This document shows, in pieces, positions 42,201 to 55,700 of a stretch of 64,000 nucleotides of DNA. Position numbers and translations under genes: made by a program. Origin of the DNA: Cladopsammia gracilis (lineage: Eukaryota > Cnidaria > Anthozoa > Scleractinia > Dendrophylliidae); the NCBI GenBank assembly GCA_022457155.1, contig JAJGOT010000456.1, forward strand, positions 520,001 to 584,000, in the 5' to 3' direction. Below the pieces are notes generated by a model, which made no database searches, was not told the DNA's origin, and saw only the letters and a program-made list of their open reading frames with translations. The stretch's first letter is position 1. Each line of letters starts with the position of its first letter.

Positions 42201-45200
42201 AGAAACGTTGACTCGTGAAAAGCATAAACCACGAACGATGAGACAGAATGGGATTCTGGGTAGGCAGCATTGGCAAGCTAGTAATATTCCATTTCTTGAT
42301 AATCAAGATGTTTTCTTTGCTTAAGACATTTAAGAGCATGATTTCTGCATCCTGTGTTAATATAATGTATATTCTGTCACAGACGAAGATGAATTTACCC
42401 AACTTCCCAGTAAACCTTTGGTTGGCATCGTTCATGGTTTATGCTTTTCACCCGACAACGTTTCTTCAATTTGGTGTATATAAAGCATGAACGATATGAC
42501 CCAATGGTTTACAGGGGATTGGAAAAAGTTTTTATGTTCTCTATACAAAAGTTATACTCACCTAATGCCGATACTGACTGATTCTGTGGGAAGACAGTAG
42601 GTGGCACCACTTGATAAATATGCCTTGATACCCAGGCCTTTAAGTTTCTAACATAAGCGTACACCCCATACTTTCTAGCATACGCACAACCATAGCCCCA
42701 GCTTGTTACACCCTCAAGGTACCATGTCCCGTTGAATTCACACACCAATGGACCACCACTATCGCCTTGACAAGTATCTACTCCTCCTGCATCCAGACCA
42801 GCGCAAAGCATCGTGTCATCGATCTTCCCAGGATAAGCATTTTGACAACGTTGCTTGGAAACCAATGGAACTTGAGCTTCCATGAGGGTATTTGGTTGGT
42901 AGCCCCCAGAACTCAATGTACCCCAACCAGTTATCCAGCATTTTCTGTTGACGTAGTCGAAAGGAAGAGCATGGCTGATATCTGGCAAACAGACAAGCCC
43001 GATACCTACTCCAATATTTACAGGTGTTATCAGTTTTATTAGAGCGATATCGTTGCTTTTTGAAAGCGGGTTATTGTAATGTTCATGCATGATTATTTTG
43101 GCAACGCCGATTTCTTGTTCCGTTCCAACACTTCCGCTTGTTCTGTAGTGAGCTCCCAACCTACGAAGAAGAATGAAATAAAGTGATAACGTATAATAAA
43201 CGATGTTTATTTTAAAATTCGAATACTGACAAATTTTTCTAATATATATTGAGAGTTAAACTTTAATTATCTCAATTTCAAATGTCGAAGTGCCCACTAT
43301 TTTCTTAGTCGATACGAATGTGGTATTGACTAATAAAAGTTATTTTCCAAAATGTCGGAATTTAAATAAAACTATCAAACTAGCTGAGATACAAAGATGC
43401 ATCGATACTATAACGTGTCTCGCTCGTTGCGAATTGTGTTGAGGGACAGTTAGATGGCATTTACGAAACCGAATTTCAATTATTGACAATGTGACGTAAG
43501 GTAGATTTACTTACTTTACTTTTATGGACGACGGAGATTTTCCACTGACACAATGGGCAGCAGTCACCACCCATTCATGATCTACTAATGATCCACCGCA
43601 GAACTGACGTCCAGAACTGTAAGTGAGCATCGCCTGCCACGGCCAGCTATTGACTCTTGCAGTCGAACCACCCACAATTCGACTCGCGCTTGGTCGAAAC
43701 CCGCAAAATACTGTAATAGACAATATACATCATTTAATTATGTATATACTGCGGTATCCATAACAATTTACTGAAGTCCATCGAGCTTAAATGAATTGAA
43801 AATTAAAAATACCATATTTTCTTATTAATCGATAAGACGTTCTGGCTAGCTGCAATACTGTGATGTTAGAGTATGCAATGCCTTTCTATGTAACATTTAT
43901 ATATAAAGTGCATCATTTTCATAATCCCGTGGGTCGCACTATCGTTTCTTTATCCGAGTTGATGGTTTATATTAAAAGTCAGATGAAAGTCTCAAGGTCA
44001 GAAAACATCACTTCAGTTTCTGAAAAGAAATATTTTGATGACTTCAGCTTTTGAATCGAAAATTTAGGAAGGAAATACGTCAATTTTTTTTTGTGTTCTT
44101 AAAAACATGATGAAAAATAATCAAAGCTTGTTTACAAAAGCAGGGCCTCGAATAAATGCTGGGTTAAAACAAAGGCCGTGTTCGTGTGGGCGAGTTTAAA
44201 TTAAAACGCCCCGTTTATCGTGACAATAAAGTAAGCTTCAAGTGCTTATGAAAATCGCGATCCAACATGTTTAATGTATGTTGTAAAGATACGAAATAAA
44301 ATACAGAAGGAGTAAACTGTATTCTTACCCTCCGTAGTGGAAGTCAGACTTTCTAAGCTCTTGTAGGATTGTCCAGTATCATCAACTCCATAAACACCCA
44401 CTCGATATTTTGATGATGGTTTTAGTCCCCTGATATCTACAGTTGTCGCGGTCCCTCGCACAATTTCCACAGCCACTATCGTCTCTTCTGAGCTTTTAAT
44501 TATAATTACGTAAATCGCGGCAACACGGTTAATATTTGCGAGAAGCTTGGTCCATTGAAGCGTGAAACCAGTAGAATCTGACTTCACAACTGTCACATTC
44601 CATCCAGAAACCAGTACAGCTAAATAGATAAAAAGACCAAAAAATGTTGGAGCAACTATGATAGTAGTACTGATAACTAGTTTAAGAAGTGTCAGTATTG
44701 TATGGTCTCAAACGATAGAACGGTGAAATGTCCACACAGAGAATCGCAAATTCCACGGTTTATTTTCTCAAAACAGGGTGAAAATCAGGACCACGAGGTT
44801 TCACAACTTCAAAAATGTCTGCCTTTTTAAACACGAGTCTCCAATTACAAAAAATGCACCCGCAATACAATCAGCGGTAAATTCACCGTGGCAGCGGGTT
44901 AAAAAAATAATCACTGACTTATCCAATAATTCGTTTCTTAACACCGTAAGTAGAACAAGTGGTAGTAGTAGTAGTAGTAGCAGTGGCAGTGGCAGTGGCA
45001 GTGGCAGTGGTAGTGAGAAGTCGCAGTGGCAGTGGTAGTGACAGAGACAGTGGTAATTGGTAGCGATAGTGCAGTGGAACTGATAGTAGCAGTAGCAATG
45101 GCACTGGCAGTGACAGAGGCAGTGGCAATGGCAATGGCAGTGAAAAGGGTAGCGGTAGTGGAGCAGTGGCAGTAGCAGTGGTAGTGGTAGTGGTAGTATA

Positions 45201-46735
45201 GTGTTAGTAGTAGTGGTTATGGTAGCGGTTATTGTAGTGGTAGTGCTAGTGATTGTGGTTGTGGTTGTAGTTGTGTCAGTGGCAGTTTAGTGGTAGTGGC
45301 AGTTGCAGTTTCAGTGGTTGTGGCAGTGGCAGTGGTTACTGGAAATGGCAGTGGCAGTTGTGACGGAAGTGGCGGTGGAACTGGCAGTGGCAGTGGCATT
45401 GGCAATGGTACTTGTAGTAGCAGTGACAGTACTAGTAGCATTGACAATGGCAGTATCAGTGGCAGTGTCAGTGGTAGTGGTAGTGGTAGTGGCAATGGAT
45501 ATGGTAGTGGCAGTGGTAGTTGTGGTTGTGGTAGTGGCAGTGGTAGTTGTAGGGGCAGTGGCAGTGGCAGCAGTTGTGGTAGTGGTAGTAGTAGTGGTAG
45601 TGGTAGTTGTAGTGGTAGAGGCAGTGGCAATGGTTATGGTAGTGGCAGTGGTAGTGGTTGTGGTAGTGGCAGTGGTAGTTGTAGGGGCGGTGGCAGTGGC
45701 AGTGGCAGTGGCAGCAGTTGTGGCAGTGGTAGTGGTAGTTGTAGGGGCAGGGGCAGTGGCAGTGGCAGTGGCAGTAGTTGTGGCAATGATAGTAGCAGTG
45801 GCAGTGGTAGTGGTAGTTGTAGGGGCAGTGGCAGTAGTTTTGGCAGTGGTATTGACAGTGGTGGTGGTGGTGGTAGTGGCATAACAGTGGCAGCGGCATT
45901 GGTAGTTTTAGTGGCATTTTGGCAGCGATGGTGGTAGTTGAAAGTGGCAGTGACAGAAGCAGTTACAGTCGCAGTGGCAGTGGTAGTGGTAGTGGTAATA
46001 GCAGTAGTTGTTGTTTGCGATGTCGCTGTATTTTGAAGCTTAAATGATCAGTGCAATGCATCTTGTATCCTTCTTGCTTATTATTGCAGCTGTGCAAACA
46101 AACAATTGTTCAGTTTTGTCTTCTGTATAGTGAGTCAAATATCCAGAGAAAACTTAGGCTATATATCCTCCATTGTCACCAGCTGGTAGTGGTAGTGGTA
46201 TCTATGGTATGTTGATATGCAGATGGTTATTTAATGGATATTGTTGCACCAAAATTATTTAAGTTCGAGAATGATACTGTAAATTGCACTGAATATGTCT
46301 GGTTGTGAAACGCCATGCACATCTAGGTAACATGTTGAATAACTAACTCAAAGTCGAACTTGTACGAAGTCGCTTTTGTCTAAGATGTCCGGGTACATAA
46401 CTTTATTTCGGGGTACAATTGGTACATTAAATGATAGTGGTCATTCATACCTGACGATATACCATTCTTTATAATGGCGAACTTGATTTTTACGCGGCTC
46501 TGTGCACTTCCCAAGTACGTTTCAACAGAGATGTTTTTTGAAAAGCCAAATTGTACATCCAATAGATTCTCTGTAGCGAATGGGACACAGCCCCGGTGAA
46601 AGAGAACATCAGTGCCGTTCCCATCTGTAATCTTCACATATTGGCTGCATGATTATAATGAAACACAAAATAAAATAAGTATATATGTATACATATACAT
46701 ATATACTTATGTATGTATGTATGTATGTATGTATG

Positions 46736-46789
<54 letters not shown>

Positions 46790-49700
46790 TACATATAGAA
46801 TTAGATATAACTAACTAAAGACCTTTCACGCCGCCTCATTTTATCATTCGGTCTCTTTTTATCTTTTTATCATTTTTATCATTGTAATTTTTAGCTGATT
46901 TTACTCGTTTACGTTACTTGCTGTTTGCAATTGTCTTGGCATTCAGGAGCTCTATTCGGGGAACCCGTTATTTTCGTGTTAGCTTGTCGTTCAGGTGCCC
47001 CTAGCAGGGAATTTATTACTACTACTGTTTAAGGGCCCTGCTTGGGTACCCTGTTACTACATTGGCTTTGTGATAATTTGAGGGCCCTAATTTAGGGAGC
47101 CTGTTATGTTTTTACAATTACACAACACCATTACATTGTTACTTTTTAGCTTATTTTTAGTTTTTTTTTATGTAACTTTTCAGCTTTACTCTATTACGTA
47201 ACTTTTCTATAGTTTTAATTGTAATTTTTGTTATGTTAGAAGATTTATTATTATATATTAGGAACTTATTTCGGTAAACATTTTTATTCCAAGTATTCTT
47301 CCTGTATATACAGCGTAAGCACTGAAGAAGCCCGAAGGGCGAAACGTCTGCTATTAAACTTCAGGACATGTGAAGAGTTCGCTTCTCGCTTTCGTTTACA
47401 CAATTTCGATCCTCATTATTATTCCGGAATAATAATGAGGATCGAAATGCACCAATAGCAACAAGCCAACGTGCTACATAAGCGACACGTAACCAATCGA
47501 CCTCATCGCCTGATGAAGACTAGCAGTAATAGGAGTCGAAACGTCGCGATCAACATCTTAAAGTGACTCCATCGTGAGACAAACGAAAAAAGCGTTTACC
47601 AATATAAAGATTGTTTTACTTGTTCTATGAGTGCTCTATGCGTAGATATGCAGAGTGGTAACTCACGTTTCACGCAGTATACATATGTTTGGGCTTCTTC
47701 AGTACAATGTAAAAATTAAAAATACTTGGAATAAAAGATTTCCTAAAAATAAGATCTTATATAGCGGAATTACAATTACAATTAAAACAAAAAAAAATAA
47801 TAATTTTTTTACAAACAATTAAAGTCCTAATTACAGATAGATAAAAAAGAATGGAATGGAATGGAAGTGTTAACTCAACTCTTCTCTTAACTCAGTCAAC
47901 TCTTTCATTATTATACTAAGAATACATTGTTGTTGTTGTTTCTTGTTGAATAAATTGTTGTTGTTGTTGTTATTGTTAATTAAAAGCTGCCAAGCCACTA
48001 GGGTATTACATAATTACAAATAGATTAGAAAATAAGGATCGTAACAAATTCCAAACTCAAAGTCCTTGAACAAAAACGTTTTCTTAGTGCACAATATTTC
48101 TTTAGGTAACCGGATCAAAATAAAAGTCCTTTGAATGATTAATAACAAAATACAAAAATTAAGCCCTTGAACTATGGTATTGTAAGCTGTACTTCGGCTT
48201 TGTAACAAAGTCCTTGATTGGGCCCTTGAGCGATTACAGAAATACATAAGAAGAACACTTGCAAATAATAACCTACAAAAATGTTTAATTATATCGAATT
48301 CTATTCCTAGAGTTGAACTCAGATATTTTATTCAAACCGTAAGGTTGAAGGGTGCCAAGTTGTGCACCCCAATAAGCTTCTCTTGTTAACAGACGATCGT
48401 CGAGGCTATTATTGTCACTAAAATTGCAAATTTGTTCAATGATAACAAAATCAAAATGAGACAAAACTCGAGTTTCTTTATTAAAGTGTATCGCTACCTC
48501 ACAAGTGTTCTTCGTTGTGATCATAGCTGATTTGTGGTTCCGAAATCTGACTTTAAATTTGTTGCTAGGTAGATGACATTCTTAGATTTGCCATCGAGAT
48601 GTTTTGTGTTGGAATAAATTATATTTGTTCTAGTGCCCTCAAGTGATTAGATTCCACTAAGAAGTTACGACAGAGATCACATTTCCCTTTGCATTTGAAA
48701 CAACCTTGTACATCTGAATTATTGTGATTACTGCGACGGGGGCATGCGAGAACTTCTTTAATGTTCTTACCATAATTTTATCGTTGCAGTAGCCGGTTTG
48801 TAAAAAGCAAAACCGGATACGTTTTTACATCTTTTTTGGTCGATACGCATTTGCTACCTAGCAACCATTACTGCCAGCATTCAAATTTTACTGGTCATTC
48901 GTTTAAGTTGTCTGATGAGTGTGGTCCTTTTAATTTTGGACCATACGAAACAGAACTGTCGCAATAAAAAACTCTCGTGAAGTTATAGTCAATGCTCCTC
49001 CTAGTTGAGCACTCTACGATATCCATTCTACTCAAGCAACAAATATATATATATATATATATATACATACCCTGTAAATGTAGATGTGGTAATTATGACT
49101 ATTAACACTTAATACTATTAAAAGATATTTTATATCAAAGAATATTGCAGAAGTGAATTTAGTGAATGTTGACTATACGTAAACAAACAACAACAACAAG
49201 CTGTAAAGAGCCCTCTGATCAAGATCAGTTATGGAAACAGTACAGTGCGTAGATGTAAGAAGCGGGTACTGCAATGTCCATGAGGATGTTTTTTATAACA
49301 TAACTAACAATTATAAAACAAGAATAATCCTTTAAGCTTTACAACTGGGCCCCTTTCCTCGCACAGCCACTTTCAGGTGTGCGATTCAACATTTTAACTT
49401 GCAAGTCATTATGTATTCAATAAGGTCGTCTTAGGATATATCTCAAATGGTTTCATAATATGTAATTCAATTGTTTCTTCCCGATAGACAAGAATTTTTC
49501 AGAGAAACGTAAATAAAAAGGAGTACAAAGCCCTTTTTTTTCGAAAAGCTCAAAGCTCAAAGCTCAAAGTTAGTTTTGGCGGGCGTAGGAGCGAAATCCG
49601 GGATAAGTTGCTTATAAAAACGGGTAGATAACACATGAAATGGGCTCGCCTCGTGCGGCAAGGCTCCGTTATAAAATAATGTAGCTGGTAAATACAGGCA

Positions 49701-52700
49701 TCCATGTGGAAGTTCGTTTCTTTACGCATCATTAAACTGGAAATGGATTACCTCTGACACGACGTTCCATTTTTTAAAAGAAATACACAACAATTACATA
49801 GTATTTGATGAGTTAATGACATCGGTTTATTTACCTGCAGTAAGAGTAGGCAAAATTTAATTCCTGCACGGACACCAAAGCAACAGCCTGTCTTATACCA
49901 GCACTCAGTATGCTCCACTGACATCGTACATAGTAGCTGCTCGTAAGATTGTAGTCTATGTCGCCAAACGTACTATTTAGCGTGATTGAGCAGCCTGAGA
50001 AGGGTGATACAGAGACAACGTTTAGTTGATACAAACTAAAACGAAACATATTTATTAATATTTTGTTATGTAAACTTTCTGATTGAACAAATTAGTCACA
50101 TTGTTTCTATGTTAATGCTAATATTCACATATACAACATCTGGATTAAGCCTTTGGCTGCTCCCGTGTAAATGAAATTAAAGTTCTATTTTCCCCCACCG
50201 AGCTCACCTGTCGTTGCGTAATACCAATACGACATTCGCCCTACTCCTTTAGACGTAAACGCTGCCACTGCAACTCGATATTGCTGACCTGGTTTTAGTT
50301 GTGTTAAAGTAAATTGCGTAGTGTCAGCACTATCGGTGTTGACGCTCTTATATGAAGACCAGTAGTAGCTTCCTTCTTTATGGCTATAGTAGACGGTGTA
50401 TCCCAAGATCTTTCCGTTCGCATAGTTCTGGGAAAGAGGATTCCAATACACAAAAATATCGGATGAAAATGGTACACTTGTCACTCGTATGCCATATGGT
50501 GCACTGCTGGGAACTGCAAAATAGCACATAAAACCCAAGTCATTAAATACAACGATGTTTAGACATACGCGCACTGAAGTTAGGAACAATATGCGGGAAG
50601 AAGCAAAAGAAAAACTCCAAAACACGTTTCCCTGACGTAAATATATCTTAAAAGTATTGAATGAGCTAGAAAGAAAACAGGGTGTTTAAATAGATTCCCC
50701 ATAGTGAAGTTTTTCAGAGATCTGCTTCAAACTTCAGGAAATATTTCAAGTCAAAAAGAAGGAGGAGGGCCTGCCTGTGCCCGTCTGCCATATATTTTCT
50801 TGTAAAAATCGTGAATTTATTTTTATTTCTTTCAGTTTGAAGCAAATCTTTTCGAAACTTTCTTAACTTTCGATATTAAGTACGGGAAAGCTATCCATTT
50901 ATTTAACCTATTTTTTTATTTAATTCAAAATTTAAATATTTTAGGCATTTTTCAAAAAAAGGGACATTTGGAATAGCTGCCTGTTTAAGGTGGCTCCGTT
51001 GTTATTTCGGGCGCACTCGTCGATGACAAACTTTGTCTCCGATCTCATAACTTTTCCGGCTCTAAAGCGATGCTTCTAAAACTTTGCGAAAACTTACAGC
51101 TATTACCTAGCAATAATATGATAGAATTCGATTTTCATGGGAAAAATATATTTAGCGATAATCAGACACAATTTCTCCAATTGCAAGTTCTTCTAAGCAA
51201 AAAAACAATCGATGTAAAAGTATTGCAGTACCTTGAAATTCATGCGGAAGGAGTTTGACACCGAACTGCAGGATAATTTTCGAAAAATGACGGAAAACGC
51301 AGCATTGGAGATTTGAGCAGGTTTTGGAGCATTTTAAGATATTTACAGAACTAGTGAATACTTTTTAACGGTTCGCACGATTTGCAATCGGCTTATAATT
51401 CAGATTTAGCAAGCATTGGGAAGGCTTCTCCTAGAAATTTGGATTCGTACATTGTTTTGTCAAAGAGCATAAAGTATTTAAAATTTTAAGAGAATTTTAG
51501 GGCCAAATTTTGATGGCGTTAATTCTTCCGTATTTCTGCTCCAACGATTTTGCTGAAACTTGGTAAGGGTATGTATTAAGTCAATGTAAGCTGATTCCAG
51601 AACTTTAACGCAAATATAACAGCAAAATTTTTCACAGGGTGCGATTTTGTTCAAAAAGTGGGGTTCATTTAAGCCCGATTATTACTAAATAAATTTTTTC
51701 CCACGAAATAAATAAATACAGCTAAATAATAGCTGTAAGTTTTCGCAAAGTTTTAGAAGCATCGCTTTAGAGCCGGAAAAGTTATGAGACAAAGTTTGCC
51801 ATAGACGAGTGCGCCCGAAATAACAACTGAGCCACCTTAAGTAAAATCAAAGATTACTTCTCGTCCCCTGGCGCCGGTCTAACGCGAAGAAATAGCGTGT
51901 GCGAGGCATTGTGGGAAGGAGGCAAAAAATGAAGAGCCTGGCGGATTTTGCTTTGAAAATTTGGGATCTACAATTTATGCAAATCTGAAAGTTGAGTTAT
52001 AAGAAAGAAAGACCCGTTTATGATAATTTTTCCCCACCAATTTGCAAGAGCAGCCGATTCGTTTGATAATCAAATATTACAATGCCTCGTCCCGATACTG
52101 TTTGCGGAGGGTTGACTTATTTTTCAAGAAAGTGGCCTTTATCACCTTTTATTATCAGTTCCAAGTCAATTTCAGTTGAGATCGAGAGCTGAGGAAATCG
52201 ATGTTTATAAATAAAGTCCCAGTCAAAACCTTTGCAACGACGAACCATTTATTTCCCAAGGGAATTGTACGATACGAAAGCCAAACATGTTTGTAAATTC
52301 CCTTGCTAATGGTTGTTATGCAAATGTCCTCCAACAAGGTCGCCTAATCTCTCCCTTTTTTTACTAAATTTATTTGCATAAACTACATGTTATGCTGTTC
52401 GTAACATTTGTGGACCTGCATGTGAAACCATCAGTGATCAGAGATCATTTGGGACCCGATAATTTTAAATGCACATGACGATCTGCAGCCTTTCCGAACC
52501 CCACTGATTTAATTCAAACGTGGAATTAATGAAGGTTTTACATACCCCCTTCGTCTGTCCTGGCCGTGACGTTTGAGCTCTTGTAAGGCTGGCCATCACT
52601 TTTCACCGCGATAACGCTTACTTGGTACTCTGTGTATACCGAGAGTCCAAGAATGTTTGCAAAGCTCCCATTCCCAGATACAAACACTGTATTTAATAGG

Positions 52701-55700
52701 CTACCATTGATACTACTGATTAAAGCGATGTAATACAGAACGCGATCATTAATAAGTGGTGCCAAATTTTGCCAATGGACTACCATTGTTGTCGCCGACG
52801 CATTGCCAACTGTCACCTTCCAGTCTGCCCTAGGGAGAGCTAAAAAGGAAAAAAAATATGGCATGGTTTTTGCTGTGTTATAATAGTTCGGTATTTTTTT
52901 ACCTCTAAGATAGCCTGTGATGTGGTATGCGAGATAGGGTAAATATTATGGGTTATGACGCTGCTGTGGATCCGTGATGTCATACAAAATGGCAGACAAG
53001 ATAGCCACCATCTTAGATTTGACTAACATTTCAAAAATACATGTATGATATAATTAAACATTTTGCTGCCTTTGGTAGCATTTTATATGTTTCTTCACAG
53101 AAAAAAGTTGATAAAAACGCATATTTATTCAAAACATCATATGTCGTTACCATAGCAACCGATTGCCTGTAAACTTAATCAAAATGTGTCCAAAAGATAA
53201 ACGCACAGCTACTGAAGGCGAATGTGCTAACAAAAATCGGAGAAAACCCATACGAGTCCGACTGTTCAAAAGTGATTAATCATCTAACCTGAATGAATAC
53301 CCTGCCTCAGAATGCCATATTGAAGCTTGAAGCGACTGGAACTGCTTCTTATGTTGATCTGAACCGTTATGTTATCAGCATTTCCGAAACCAATTTCATG
53401 GTAGGATATCCGAGCAGATGAAGAGTATCCGTACTTATACCAAACCAATAAGCCATTGCCGTCAGTTATCTTGATATATTCACTGCAATAAAACGTATGA
53501 ATGAATGAATGAATGAATGAATGAATGAATGAATGAATGACAAATATATAGCGCATATATAACATGTCTCATAGCGAAGGATAAATACTTAATTAACTGA
53601 TTTTTTTGTGTTGAGTAAGCTAGCCAAAGTAAGGTCGTACTTGAAATTCTTTTGAGAAATGAATAGTATACAACAAATGGACATGATCATACAAACCAAA
53701 CTAGCAGATACTACTTACTCGTAATATGACAAATAGAGATCCTGCACCCAAACACCTGCAACTGCTTGACTTATGCCCACTCTACCAATTACAAAGGTAC
53801 AGGATAAGTAGCTAGAGGCCCTATTAGAACCAATCTGTAGTTGTCCAAAAGAGCGATTAGCGTATCCTCCGCAATCTGTTTGGCGAGGAGAAAATTACAA
53901 ATAAATATGACTTAACCTTCGCACGTACACGCAAACTTACCCCTACCCCCACCGTGGTAGAAGGAAAGGGATTGTTGCAACCCCATTCCCCGGGATTTTT
54001 GTGGTGTTACAATATTTCGGAAATATTTTATTTCTAATAGACAGCCTATGATGTGTTCTACAAGATAAGGTAAATATTATGGGTTATGGCGCTTTTGGGG
54101 GTCCGTGACGTAACCCAAAATGGCCGCCAAGATAGTCGCCAACTTGGATTTAACTAAAAATTCAAATTTATCGGGAAAATGCGGAAGTTGTAAAATATGA
54201 TACAATTAAACATTTTGTTTCTTCAGGTACCATTTTATATTTTTCACACCGAAAAAAGGTGAAAAGTACGCATTTTTGTGCAAAATGGCCTGATCTCATG
54301 CTACTTATGACGCCATATTTCGTTACCACGTTTCCATAGCAACTGATTGTCGCCAAACATATCCAAAATGTCACTAAAGGTAGACGAACAGCTACTGAAG
54401 ACGGCATGAGCTAACAAGAAATGTTCTTAAAAAATTGTAGAAAAACCTCACGTTTGGAGGGGGTAGTGTTGGCATCCCCTTGTGTGTTCGAGGGTTAAAT
54501 CTGCTAGAAATTGTTGCCCAATATTATATTAAAATTAACAAATTTACACCGGTTTTCCGTGGTGTGGACTCTTATTTACCACGATTTACGTCATCACATG
54601 GTCAAAATGTTGTGGGATCACGAGGCGCAGCCGAGTGAGTCAGCAACAAATTTTGACCATGTGATGACGTAAATCGTGGTAAATAAGAGTCCACACCACG
54701 GAAAACCGGTGTAAATTTGTTTTTTACAACAATATTTAGAAAGAAATACAAGGAAAAAATCGGTCTTGTTACAAAACGTGACAGCAATCTGATTGGTTTT
54801 TTTTCAAGCGCGCGTGATGTTAGCGTCAGCACCGTTGTCTGGATTCTCATTTACCACTCACGTCGACCAATCAGATTGCGACTTTTAAACTATAGCGGAA
54901 ATTGTGGTAAAAAAATTATTATGTACTGTCCAAAACGGGATGAAAATTTTAAGGTAGCTTTTATGGTATAAATCACAGACTATGTACGCTCTGATTTTGC
55001 TTTTTAGAGGCATAGACAATTTGCTTAGCATTTCCTTTCAGTTAACATTGTAAAGACTCGAAACGGTTAGCCCTGCCAGCTGCAGTGCTCGACATTTTTT
55101 ACTTAATTTGCAAAATAAATACAAGAAAGCTATTTCGTATGAACCAGTTGTGAACATACTTATTCATCATTAAATATAGTCTTAACACTATCGGTTGGTC
55201 TCAAGAAAACAAAACGTTGGTGGTCACTTATGACATACTGGGATAAAGATGGTAGTTCGAAAAAGTGACATTGCGCCATTTTCGTGAGGAGATGTTATTT
55301 AATTTATATGGTTAAATGTGATTTGCGCATTACTCATTTCTATCCCTTCTAATATCATTACCTTCTTCTTGTTTCTATAGCAGTTATGAAAAACTTCACG
55401 AATGACATATTTAGGTACCTATTGTAATATAATGTGAAGACGACTGTGGTCCAGCACCCGCTGATGTGAACGCTAACACCCATATTTTGTAGCGTTGTGC
55501 AACCTTCAGACCTCTTAACACTACCATGTGAACATCTGGGCCAGTAGTATTGACAGTGTTTATCCCATACCCATACCAATACGAATACTCTTGGTAGTAG
55601 ACTCTATACCCCAGGAGTCGGCCATTTGCACTGTGGTCAGGAATTGGATCCCATTGTACCTTCAATTTACTAAATTGCACTTTAGACACTCGTACATTCG

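Noticed and set aside
42509..43159. Protease as a stand-alone gene ending at 42509
   Set aside because: Kept as an alternative only: a strong GTGAGT donor precedes the stop, the exposed tail looks like intron, phases join to the MAM exon, and no poly(A) signal follows closely.
44919..45937. Gly/Ser-rich, Val-rich and Leu/Pro-rich frames on both strands
   Set aside because: They follow from the hexanucleotide repeat; every frame is open for compositional reasons and none has a domain.
47650..47710. Minus-strand CTGAAGA...GAAAC motif
   Set aside because: Stem II does not pair and the base at the cleavage position is G; probably a decayed copy of the 47318 type.
50985..51840. Small plus-strand frame at 51070-51258
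   Set aside because: It lies in the terminal arm of an inverted-repeat element and its complement occurs in the other arm.
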